Source of the DNA: Methanomassiliicoccaceae archaeon | Lineage (GTDB): Archaea; Thermoplasmatota; Thermoplasmata; Methanomassiliicoccales; Methanomethylophilaceae | Length of the DNA: 8,199 bases | Assembly (NCBI GenBank): GCA_009786295.1 | Contig: WQTN01000101.1 | Location: forward strand, 1-8,199 | Direction of reading: 5' to 3' | In this document: positions 1-5,762 of the stretch, piece after piece | Position numbering within the stretch: position 1 is the stretch's first letter | Layout: every line of letters begins with the position of its first letter | Notes under the pieces: generated by a model | The model's input: the letters and a program-made list of their open reading frames with translations, nothing else | Databases searched by the model: none | What the model was told of the DNA's origin: nothing | Program-made: the position numbers and the translations under genes

Positions 1-165
1 CCATTTCCTTTCCATTTCGCTGTAACCAGACATTTGAGCACTCAACGGTTATCTACGCTCTAATATATCCATTATTAAATAATATTCCATAAGCTTCACA
101 AACGCACTCCTCTGGAAACAGATCTCAGATACGCGGACACCCTTACGACCATTCATACATTTTCT

Positions 166-187
166 AACACAATCATAACATTGTGTT
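166..187. repeat. 8-bp inverted repeat AACACAAT/ATTGTGTT
   Basis: Perfect inverted repeat AACACAAT (166-173), spacer CATAAC, ATTGTGTT (180-187). A similar sequence, CTAACACAA followed by TTGTG, recurs at 283-305 just upstream of the RHH gene promoter. This suggests two sites for one DNA-binding protein. The regulator is not known; autoregulation by the adjacent RHH protein is an inference. Confidence 0.6.
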
Positions 188-249
188 GTATAATTATTGA
201 TCAAATAAACGAAAAATCTTTATTAGTGGACGCGTATATAATAAAAAGA

Positions 250-262
250 GCCTAATTTAGGC
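250..262. repeat. 13-bp palindrome GCCTAATTTAGGC
   Basis: Perfect 6-bp arms around a single central base. It lies about 50 bp upstream of the RHH gene TATA box, between two other inverted repeats. It could be an operator half-site pair or a small hairpin in a transcript from further upstream. No T-tract follows it directly. Confidence 0.45.
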
Positions 263-292
263 ATCTAAAAACAAATTTTTCCTAACACAAAA

Positions 293-308
293 TATCACAT
301 TTGTGATA
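293..308. promoter_or_regulatory. Palindromic operator candidate next to TATA box
   Basis: TATCACA, two central T bases, TGTGATA form a perfect 7+2+7 palindrome ending two bases before the TATA box at 311. A protein bound here would cover the BRE region where TFB docks and would block, or in principle recruit, the transcription machinery. RHH dimers and tetramers commonly bind short palindromes or paired repeats and control their own genes, so the RHH product encoded directly downstream is the natural candidate. That assignment is inferred. Confidence 0.6.
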
Positions 309-310
309 GA

Positions 311-318
311 TTTATATA
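311..318 (+). promoter_or_regulatory. TATA box of the RHH-FtsZ-like operon
   Basis: TTTATATA matches the archaeal TATA consensus. A start about 25 bp downstream (roughly 338-344) would give a leader of about 45 nt before the ATG at 387, with the ribosome binding site inside it. No comparable box lies between the RHH and FtsZ-like genes, so both probably use this promoter. Confidence 0.65.
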
Positions 319-386
319 CTTGAGAGGCATTATTGTAGTACAACGAGTTCGAAGGGATGGGAACTCTACAAACTCGAGGTGATGAA

Positions 387-749
387 ATGGGTGAGAAAGA
401 AGAAACATTCTCGATCAGGATGGGAATCGAAGACTTCCAGATGATGGAAGACTTCATGACCGAGAATGGAATCAAAAATCGGTCCCGATTCATCAGAGAC
501 GCAATTGCGGGATATATAAGCTCTCAAAAGCTCGCGTCCGGCGCTGCGGGAACAGGAGGCGGAATCTTCGTCCGCTTCAGAGAGGTACAGCTGGAGGCTC
601 TTAGGCTTATGGTGGAAGATGGGACCGCCTTTGACGAAGAGGAGCTGATCAGAAAGTGGGTCATCGCAAAGCTCGTGAAACCGGAGACCGAGGAGGATTC
701 CGCGGATCGTGCTTTCAAGACGGCACAGCTGACCTCAAGAATGAAATGA
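387..749 (+). CDS. Ribbon-helix-helix DNA-binding protein, CdrS-like
   Basis: A 120-residue, probably DNA-binding protein. Residues 7-44 match the RHH (CopG/MetJ-type) pattern: a short basic strand ending SIRM, a first helix, the turn ENGIKNRS, and a second helix reading RFIRDAIAGYI. After a Gly/Ala-rich linker (50-59), residues 61-96 repeat the same layout in diverged form: strand FVRF, helix, turn, then ELIRKWVIAKL. This may be two RHH units in one chain. An ATG at 357 is in frame, but the ATG at 387 is preferred because GAGGTGAT (376-383) lies three bases before it. The gene lies 106 nt upstream of an FtsZ-like gene on the same strand. In haloarchaea the RHH protein CdrS is co-transcribed with ftsZ2 and regulates cell division. 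By that analogy this protein probably regulates its own operon and perhaps other division genes. The RHH call is firm; the division role is inferred. Confidence 0.82.
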   Translation: MGEKEETFSIRMGIEDFQMMEDFMTENGIKNRSRFIRDAIAGYISSQKLASGAAGTGGGIFVRFREVQLEALRLMVEDGTAFDEEELIRKWVIAKLVKPETEEDSADRAFKTAQLTSRMK

Positions 750-775
750 AGAAGAAGGGATGGGAAAAAAACTTC

Positions 776-813
776 GGTAAGGCAACACAAGGGTGCCCGC
801 GCACCACCTTACC
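776..813 (+). promoter_or_regulatory. Intercistronic RNA hairpin
   Basis: GGTAAGG (776-782) pairs with CCTTACC (807-813). Inside it GGTGC (792-796) pairs with GCACC (801-805) around a CCGC loop, with a 9-nt bulge on the left and a 1-nt bulge on the right. It sits between the RHH and FtsZ-like genes, ending 42 nt before the FtsZ-like start. No U-tract follows (an A-run does), so it is not a typical terminator. It may tune the ratio of the two proteins through attenuation, processing or protein binding. Confidence 0.6.
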
Positions 814-855
814 ACATCAAACTCTTTGACAAAAAAAAAGAATGGGGATGCACAA

Positions 856-1572
856 ATGGAAGCAGACACAAAGGAAACTGAAGAGACATCTTTCACGATC
901 GAGCCACGCATAGCGGTGGTTGGTCTCGGAGGCGCAGGTTGCAATGTCGTAAGTGGTTTCTATAAAGAACTTGCGCCAGTGGACACCATCGCCATCAACA
1001 CAGACAAAAAGGCCCTGGACGAAACAGCCGCAGATAAAAAGATCTACATATGTAAAGCGGTCACAAAGGGCGAGGGCACCAAGGGTGACGCAAGACTTGG
1101 AAACAAGTGCGCCAGAGTCCACGAGGACGAGATAGAGAAGGCCATCAGAGGGCATGACATCGTCTTCCTGATCACGGGACTCGGCGGAGGGACAGGTACG
1201 GGTGCAGCGTCAGTGGTAGCCGAGATATGCAACCGCAACAACATAATGACATTCACGATTGGGATAAACCCCTTCTCTTTTGAGGCAGACTGCATACAGA
1301 CCGCAAGAGAAGGGCTGAGATCGATCAGGGCAGTATGCCCTAATACATTCGTCATAGAGAACGACAAGATCCTTGACCTAATGCCGGACGCGACCATGAA
1401 AGAGGCGTTCCGTGCAGTGAACAGGAGCATAATCGGTTTCGTTGACGAAACGGCAGAACGGATAGCCTCCGGGATAAAAGTAGAGATACTCTCCATCCAG
1501 AAGACCGGTCTGATGAAGGAAGTCGCAGTCGATGTGCCGGAGATCAAGATATCTCCGGGAATAAAAACTTAA
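856..1572 (+). CDS. Short FtsZ-like GTPase lacking the C-terminal domain
   Basis: A 238-residue member of the FtsZ/tubulin superfamily. Visible landmarks are the nucleotide-binding start VVGLGGAGCNVV (21-32), INTDKKAL (48-54), the tubulin signature GLGGGTGTGAA (108-118), a PFSFE segment (139-143), END-KIL (168-173) and an H7-like helix around 184-205. Canonical FtsZ continues through the T7 loop (NxDxxD) into a second domain, with a core of about 310 residues. This protein ends soon after H7. The stretch GLMKEVAVDV (218-227) may be a decayed T7 loop, but the Asn and first Asp are missing. It should bind GTP but is unlikely to hydrolyse it in the normal inter-subunit way. The start at 856 follows GGGGATG (844-850); a GTG at 793 would lie inside a hairpin and is rejected. 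Only 49 bp separate the stop from convergent iorB, so no displaced C-terminal half is present. It could cap or modulate a full-length FtsZ encoded elsewhere. The family call is firm; the role is inferred. Confidence 0.88.
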   Translation: MEADTKETEETSFTIEPRIAVVGLGGAGCNVVSGFYKELAPVDTIAINTDKKALDETAADKKIYICKAVTKGEGTKGDARLGNKCARVHEDEIEKAIRGHDIVFLITGLGGGTGTGAASVVAEICNRNNIMTFTIGINPFSFEADCIQTAREGLRSIRAVCPNTFVIENDKILDLMPDATMKEAFRAVNRSIIGFVDETAERIASGIKVEILSIQKTGLMKEVAVDVPEIKISPGIKT

Positions 1573-1576
1573 GATC

Positions 1577-1616
1577 AAAAAAGGGGGATTCCCCCTCCCC
1601 CTTGTTCTTCCTCCTT
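1577..1616. terminator. Bidirectional terminator between convergent genes
   Basis: AGGGGG (1582-1587), loop ATT, CCCCCT (1591-1596) form a GC-rich hairpin. Read on the minus strand it is followed by six T residues, which suits iorB. Read on the plus strand it is followed by a pyrimidine-rich tract ending in CCTTTT, which suits the FtsZ-like operon. It occupies most of the 49-bp gap between the two stop codons. Confidence 0.7.
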
Positions 1617-1621
1617 TTGGG

Positions 1622-2209
1622 TTACGGCATTGCGCCATAACCCATTTCGAATGCCTTTGAATTCAGTTCCTTTGATTTACTGGGCACTTTCTCCAGCAAG
1701 ACCTCTTTGAGAAGTTCTTTCTTCAGCGGGAAACCTCTGACCGCGGCGACAGCCCCGATCATCACAGCGTTGGCCGCAACGGCCTTTCCTGCGGATAGGG
1801 CGATCTTTGTCGCGTCAAGCGTCATAAGGTTATCGGTCATCGTTCTGACGGAACCGACCAGCCCCTGAATGTCCGGGTATTCTTCAAAGCCTGCAGCCAC
1901 CATCGACGGGTACACAGGGTCCAAGTTCATCAGGATCTGTGTTTTATCGCTGCCCAGGGAAAGATATCTGCACGTCTCTACCGGCTCAAATCCGATGATA
2001 AGGTCGGCCCCGCCGGTCGATTCGAGCGGGCTGATGACATCATCACCGATCCGGAGCGTGCATATAACGCTCCCTCCTCTCTGAGCCATCCCGTGGACCT
2101 CACTCATCGCTACCCGGTGGCCGCTTCTCATCGCAGCAGTGCCCAGCACCATTGACGCTAAAAGCACTCCCTGTCCGCCGACCCCGACGATCTGCACAGT
2201 ATATCTCAT
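1622..2209 (-). CDS. iorB: Indolepyruvate:ferredoxin oxidoreductase, beta subunit
   Basis: A 195-residue small (gamma-type) subunit of the IorAB enzyme, which oxidatively decarboxylates aryl-pyruvates to aryl-acetyl-CoA with ferredoxin as electron acceptor. It can also run in reverse to make aromatic keto acids. The protein opens with MRYTVQIVGVGGQG (1-14), the glycine-rich start typical of this subunit, followed by VHGMAQRGGSV (38-48), a hallmark segment of the pyruvate/2-oxoacid oxidoreductase gamma domain. The length is normal. The start at 2209 is fixed by the 4-nt ATGA overlap with the iorA stop (2206-2209), indicating translational coupling and equal stoichiometry with IorA. An open frame runs further upstream but lies inside iorA and lacks the family signature. 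A hairpin at 1582-1596 ends the transcript. Confidence 0.93.
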   Translation of the reverse strand: MRYTVQIVGVGGQGVLLASMVLGTAAMRSGHRVAMSEVHGMAQRGGSVICTLRIGDDVISPLESTGGADLIIGFEPVETCRYLSLGSDKTQILMNLDPVYPSMVAAGFEEYPDIQGLVGSVRTMTDNLMTLDATKIALSAGKAVAANAVMIGAVAAVRGFPLKKELLKEVLLEKVPSKSKELNSKAFEMGYGAMP

Positions 2210-4017
2210 TTCATCACCTCTATCGCGCCCTTGGGACAGACATTGGCGCACATGCCGCACCCTATGCATGCGGTAGCGTCTGTCATCACCGTCTCGCCCT
2301 TCGCGACAAGCGCCGGGCATGCGATGGTCTTCAGGCATAAGTGGCAATGGATGCATTTGCTTTGGTTGACATGGCATTCTCTGATCACAAGCGTCTTGCT
2401 TTTTTTCAGTTCGAGAGGGCAGGGGCACTTCGATATGACCACGGCGACGCCGTCGAAATCCAAAGCATCCTTCATTATCTTCTCGGCTGCCTTCATGTCA
2501 TACGGGTCGATCGTCTCGATGAATTTCACTCCCAAGCCTTTTACAAGAGCCTCTATGCTTATGGGCTCTGTGTTGACACTGCCGAAACTCCTCCCCGTTC
2601 CAGGATTCGGCTGGTGGCCGGTCATCGCGGTCGTTCTGTTGTCAAGTATTACCATCACTATGCTGTGGCCGTTGAAAATTGCGGATATCAGCGGAGTGAT
2701 CCCCGAATGGAAGAATGTAGAATCCCCAATGAAGGCGATCGCTTTCTGGTCGGTGGCTTTTTCGAACCCCCCTGCGGCTCCCGCCCCGCCGCCCATGCAT
2801 ATCACAAGATCGGCGGTGCTGAAGGGCGGCTGCACACCCAGAGTGTAGCAGCCAATATCCGAACAGTAAACGACTTCTCTTTTGCCCACGGCCTTCTTTG
2901 TCGCGGCGTACATGCCTCTGTGGGGACATCCTGCGCAGAGGGTTGCCGGACGGTTAGGCAGTTTCATGCCGATCGGTGCGAGAGGACTAGGCATAGCTCT
3001 CACTGTAAGCAGATCCTTCAGACGCTTCATGGTGTCCGGGGAGAATTCCCACTCCCTCGGCAGATGTCCGGACCGCTTTCCGTATATCGGGACGGAAAGG
3101 TTGTTCTGGGCGCATATGCGGAAGATCTGGTCTTCAAGGAATGGCTCTAATTCCTCTACAACAATAATGTATCTCTTGCCTTTTATGAACTCGGCGATCT
3201 TTCTCTCAGGGAGAGGGTTGGTGAACCCAAGTTTCAGGATCGCTGCTCCGGAAGTGTACTCTTTTATGTATGTGTAACTAACCCCGGAAGTAATGACGCC
3301 CACATCTCCGCTCCCCTCGATACGATTAAAGGGCGAGACCTCGGACAGTTCGTGCGCCTTCTTGTTGAGTTCGAGCAGCCTGAGCCTGTTGTTCTTTGCG
3401 AAAGCGGGTATGTTGACAAACCTTTGAGTATCTTTTACAAAATGCCCCTTTGCTTTTGTATCTTTGATGGGTCCGAACTCAACTATCGATCTTGCGTGGT
3501 TGACCCTGGTGGTCGTCCTGTAGATGACTGGAAGGCTGAGCTTCTCGGATATCTCATACGCATATCCTATCATTTCCTTCGCTTCGGCCGGGGTGGACGG
3601 TTCCATCATCGGAAGCAGGGATATCGTGGAGAAGTACCGGTTGTCCTGCTCGTTCTGAGAACTGTGGGCGGACGGATCGTCTGCGCTCAGTATGAGCATC
3701 CCGCCGTTCACGCCGGAGTAAGCAAGCGTCATCAGGGTATCGGCCGCCACATTGATGCCGACATGTTTCATGAAGGCGAACGATCTTACGCCTGCGATCG
3801 CAGCAGCAGCAGACACTTCGAATGCCACCTTTTCGTTGGAAGAGAACTCAAAGTACATCCCCGCTTTTTCGGAGATCTCCTCAAGGATGTTTCCGATCTC
3901 CGATGACGGAGTACCGGGATATGTGGACGCGACCCTTACGCCTGCCTCTATCAGGCCTCTCACGATCGCTTCGTTCCCCAGCAACAGGTCCTTGCCGCTG
4001 TCTTCAAGAATATTCAT
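2206..4017 (-). CDS. iorA: Indolepyruvate:ferredoxin oxidoreductase, alpha subunit
   Basis: A 603-residue catalytic subunit of cytoplasmic IorAB. The N-terminal pyrimidine-binding domain contains STYPGTPSSEIG (31-42) and SSNEKVAFEVSAAAA (59-73), where a glutamate that activates thiamine pyrophosphate is expected. CAGCPHRG (361-368) begins the thiamine pyrophosphate-binding domain, with GDSTFFHSGI (431-440) and ILDNRTTAMTG (457-467) as the GD...DN cofactor and metal motif. The C-terminus carries two [4Fe-4S] ferredoxin motifs: cysteines 555, 558, 561, 567 and 584, 587, 590, 594. The first has a wider last spacing, as is usual in IorA. The length is typical. The start is supported by GAGGTG (4031-4026) eight bases upstream. 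It is the first gene of a two-gene operon with iorB. It serves aromatic amino acid catabolism or synthesis from aryl acids; the direction in this organism cannot be read from sequence. Confidence 0.96.
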   Translation of the reverse strand: MNILEDSGKDLLLGNEAIVRGLIEAGVRVASTYPGTPSSEIGNILEEISEKAGMYFEFSSNEKVAFEVSAAAAIAGVRSFAFMKHVGINVAADTLMTLAYSGVNGGMLILSADDPSAHSSQNEQDNRYFSTISLLPMMEPSTPAEAKEMIGYAYEISEKLSLPVIYRTTTRVNHARSIVEFGPIKDTKAKGHFVKDTQRFVNIPAFAKNNRLRLLELNKKAHELSEVSPFNRIEGSGDVGVITSGVSYTYIKEYTSGAAILKLGFTNPLPERKIAEFIKGKRYIIVVEELEPFLEDQIFRICAQNNLSVPIYGKRSGHLPREWEFSPDTMKRLKDLLTVRAMPSPLAPIGMKLPNRPATLCAGCPHRGMYAATKKAVGKREVVYCSDIGCYTLGVQPPFSTADLVICMGGGAGAAGGFEKATDQKAIAFIGDSTFFHSGITPLISAIFNGHSIVMVILDNRTTAMTGHQPNPGTGRSFGSVNTEPISIEALVKGLGVKFIETIDPYDMKAAEKIMKDALDFDGVAVVISKCPCPLELKKSKTLVIRECHVNQSKCIHCHLCLKTIACPALVAKGETVMTDATACIGCGMCANVCPKGAIEVMK

Positions 4018-4106
4018 TATCAGGGCACCTCATTCTTCCGGTATATCCCCTTTTTACTTAATTGGATTTCGTTCGTATGATGTTCCGGGGAAATGTCAAA
4101 AGAAAA

Positions 4107-4114
4107 GATAATAA
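4107..4114 (+). promoter_or_regulatory. TATA box of tRNA-Leu
   Basis: GATAATAA, preceded by an A-rich BRE-like stretch, ends 26 bp before the mature tRNA 5' end, a spacing that fits a short 5' leader. It lies in the 123-bp gap between the divergent iorA and tRNA genes. Confidence 0.45.
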
Positions 4115-4140
4115 GAAAAAGCGCTGTCAGGTTGTCATAA

Positions 4141-4223
4141 GCAGGGGTAGCCAAGCACGGAAAAGGCGCAGGACTTAGGATCCTGTTCTTAGTGATACAA
4201 GGGTTCAAATCCCTTCTCCTGCA
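4141..4223 (+). tRNA. tRNA-Leu (anticodon UAG)
   Basis: The full class II cloverleaf can be drawn. The acceptor stem GCAGGGG pairs with CTCCTGC (one G-U), with discriminator A at 4223. The D-stem is GCC/GGC. The anticodon stem CAGGA/TCCTG encloses loop CTTAGGA with anticodon TAG at 4176-4178. A variable arm of about 13 nt lies before the T-stem AAGGG/CCCTT, whose loop is TTCAAAT. No CCA is encoded, as in many archaea. It reads CUA and probably other CUN leucine codons. No T-rich terminator follows, and a protein gene starts 21 nt later, so read-through transcription with 3' processing by RNase Z is plausible. Confidence 0.95.
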
Positions 4224-4244
4224 CTAAACATTCATCGGGGCCCA

Positions 4245-4736
4245 ATGAGAATGAGGAGAAAGGACAGAGAGATAAAGGACAGAAACGGGATAGAAGAGAT
4301 AATCCTTCAGTGCAAGACATGCCATTTGGCGATGGCGGACAACGGTATGCCGTATGTGATACCGATGAACTTCGGATACAGATTCCCAAATGACGAAACA
4401 TTGGAATTATTTTTCCACAGCGCGCACGAAGGAAAGAAGATAGAGATCCTCAACAGGAACAAAAAGGTCTGCTTCGAAATGGCGTTCGAAGGCGAGCCTG
4501 TTTTTCCAGATGTTCCGTGCAGATCCGGATACTATTTTGCAAGCGTCATAGGATATGGGGAGGTCTCCTTCCTTCAGGACACTGCCGAGAAACGCGAGGC
4601 ATTATCTGTTCTGTTCAAGCACCAGACCGGAAAGGATGCAGCCTTTACCGATAAAGAAGCAGGATCGGTCTGCGTTTTCAAAATAATCTCTACCGACTTC
4701 ACCGGGAAGAGAAAGCAGAAGCCAGACTCTCAATGA
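4245..4736 (+). CDS. Pyridoxamine 5'-phosphate oxidase-like flavin-binding protein (NimA-like)
   Basis: A 163-residue protein of the split beta-barrel flavin-binding superfamily, close to the NimA (5-nitroimidazole resistance-like) group. Recognisable segments are MRRKDREIKD (3-12), TCHLAMADNGMPYVIPMNFGY (25-45), FHSAHEGKKIEIL (57-69) and SGYYFASVIGYGEVSF (94-109). These correspond to the barrel strands that cradle FMN or a related cofactor. Members reduce or bind small redox substrates; the actual substrate is unknown. Start ATG 4245 or ATG 4251 cannot be decided: family members often begin MRRKDREI, which favours 4251, and neither has a strong ribosome binding site. The gene lies 21 nt after tRNA-Leu and may share its promoter. 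Its last 38 bp overlap the end of the convergent hydrolase gene. Confidence 0.85.
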   Translation: MRMRRKDREIKDRNGIEEIILQCKTCHLAMADNGMPYVIPMNFGYRFPNDETLELFFHSAHEGKKIEILNRNKKVCFEMAFEGEPVFPDVPCRSGYYFASVIGYGEVSFLQDTAEKREALSVLFKHQTGKDAAFTDKEAGSVCVFKIISTDFTGKRKQKPDSQ

Positions 4737-5382
4737 AATCAGATATCAGCGGGAACAGCTTTTCTGAATGCACAATATAACTGCCGTGATCCTCTTTCGG
4801 GACGACCGTCATGCTGCCGCGCGGTATCTTGCCCGCGATATGCTCTGCGTGGGAGACGGGAACGATATCTTTTTCGCCTATGGTCATCAGGACAGGTATC
4901 TCTATTCTTTCCAGATCCTCATCTGTTATGAGGGGTTCATTAAGCATCAGTTCAAGCAAAGGGTCTTTTTTGAAAGCGTTCTTCAGGCGTATCACCGTGC
5001 GGAAAGACAGCTTCAGATCTTTCGGGGTAAGGTTCACACCGCTTGCGATGAGTCCCGACAGCACTTCTGGATGTTTTGCGGCAAGCATCAGCCCGACGAT
5101 CCCGCCGTCGCTGAAGCCGTAGAGGATCGGCCGCTCTATGCCGAGTTCCCTGATGAATGCAACAATATCCTCTACCATGTCCGAATAGTGGAAAAAGTCT
5201 ACCTTTTCGCTTTTTCCGTGTCCGCGCGTGTCGACAGCGAATACTTTGTTGTTCTTTTTCAGATCCTCTATGAGGCGGTCGAAGATCCGGTGATCCTCCC
5301 CGTTGCCGTGCAATAACAAGACGGGCGCACCCGTACCGTCTGAAATGTAATGGATGTCAACGCCGTTCACATGGATATGCAT
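4699..5382 (-). CDS. Alpha/beta hydrolase
   Basis: A 227-residue cytoplasmic protein with the complete alpha/beta hydrolase fold pattern: oxyanion-hole segment LLLHGNGE (22-29), DTRGHGKS (51-58), nucleophile elbow GFSDGG (89-94) with Ser91, acid GEKDIVP (169-175) with Asp172, and EDHGSY (197-202) with His199. The Ser-Asp-His triad is therefore intact. The cap region between the elbow and the acid is short. Homologues are esterases, lactonases or C-C hydrolases; the substrate cannot be told from sequence. There is no signal peptide. The ATG at 5382 has no clear ribosome binding site. A TATA-like GATAAAAATATC (5443-5432) about 50 bp upstream could drive a short leader. The 3' end overlaps the convergent NimA-like gene by 38 bp. 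Confidence 0.9.
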   Translation of the reverse strand: MHIHVNGVDIHYISDGTGAPVLLLHGNGEDHRIFDRLIEDLKKNNKVFAVDTRGHGKSEKVDFFHYSDMVEDIVAFIRELGIERPILYGFSDGGIVGLMLAAKHPEVLSGLIASGVNLTPKDLKLSFRTVIRLKNAFKKDPLLELMLNEPLITDEDLERIEIPVLMTIGEKDIVPVSHAEHIAGKIPRGSMTVVPKEDHGSYIVHSEKLFPLISDFIESLASAFSSR

Positions 5383-5620
5383 AATGCTCTATTCATCTTA
5401 TCATTAATATCGCTTTGTAATTTCACGGAATGATATTTTTATCGCTCAGAGAACGCGCTTTCGACGAGCCTTCACAACGTCTCGAATTTTTTTTCGGTTA
5501 TTTTCAGATCCTCCGCATAGCGATCGGAGGGCTGATCCTCAATATCTGAAACGTGATGGATGCAACTTCAATTTTATATAAAAATGCATTTTTGTTTGTT
5601 ATTAATAATAATTTCTATTT

Positions 5621-5728
5621 TATACAAATCATTTAAATACTACTATTAACAAAATTGATACAATTATTTGTCTGTTTTGGATATTTTATTGTGATATTCA
5701 TACAATTAGGATAAAATCATATACAATC
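5621..5728 (+). repeat. Four direct ATACAA motifs
   Basis: TATACAA (5621), GATACAATTA (5657), CATACAATTA (5699) and TATACAATC (5720) lie in the same orientation at spacings of 36, 42 and 21 bp. The first and last are each followed within 2-4 bases by TTTAAATA, so the unit may be a duplicated promoter-proximal element. Some similarity is expected by chance in such AT-rich DNA. Confidence 0.4.
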
Positions 5729-5736
5729 TTTAAATA
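5729..5736 (+). promoter_or_regulatory. TATA box of the small exported-protein gene
   Basis: TTTAAATA is an exact archaeal TATA-type sequence 26 bp upstream of the ATG at 5763. A start about 25 bp downstream of the box falls at or within a few bases of the ATG, so the mRNA would be nearly leaderless. Confidence 0.55.
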
Positions 5737-5762
5737 TTTTTATGCGGTAGCAACCAGGGAGC

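Larger units (their letters stand above)
1..386. other. AT-rich spacer with inverted repeats
   Basis: No convincing gene is present. The stretch is AT-rich and holds three separate inverted repeats (166-187, 250-262, 293-308) and TATA-like boxes around 235-246 and 311-318, which suggests a regulatory region serving the rightward gene at 387. A leftward open frame (219 to 49, ATG possible at 156, 35 residues from that ATG) has three closely spaced cysteines, but it has no ribosome binding site and overlaps the 166-187 repeat, so I do not call it a gene. Confidence 0.6.
5383..5762. other. AT-rich intergenic region with repeated ATACAA motifs and TATA-like boxes
   Basis: No gene is recognised. 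The left part (5450-5550) is less AT-rich and holds two weak hairpins: one at 5460-5486 followed by eight T residues, and CCTCCG/CGGAGG at 5510-5530. From 5570 on it is very AT-rich, with TATA-like boxes at 5573-5580, 5632-5639 and 5729-5736. ATACAA occurs at 5622, 5658, 5700 and 5721 in the same orientation. This looks like a multi-site control region for the gene at 5763. Confidence 0.6.

Noticed and set aside
49..219. Leftward frame with clustered cysteines (QCYDCVRKC)
   Set aside because: It has no ribosome binding site and no usable start covering the cysteines, its short product belongs to no family I recognise, and it overlaps an inverted repeat that explains the sequence better. It could be a remnant.
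1044..1547. Minus-strand open frame of 167 codons opposite the FtsZ-like gene
   Set aside because: The plus-strand frame carries unmistakable FtsZ motifs; the opposite frame has none and no ribosome binding site.
2210..2428. Upstream extension of the iorB frame
   Set aside because: The extension lies in the coding region of iorA, has no family similarity, and the ATGA overlap gives a natural start at 2209.
2341..3150. Long plus-strand open frame inside iorA
   Set aside because: It lies opposite the strongly supported iorA frame, has no recognisable domain, and its length is explained by the codon bias of iorA. The same applies to 3352-3906 and 2231-2848.
4020..4401. Two minus-strand open frames of 62 and 70 codons
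   Set aside because: They run across the tRNA-Leu gene and the opposite strand of the NimA-like gene, and show no family signal.
5460..5494. Hairpin plus eight T residues as a terminator
   Set aside because: The stem is interrupted and short, and no plus-strand gene precedes it. An unknown small RNA cannot be excluded, but nothing else supports one.
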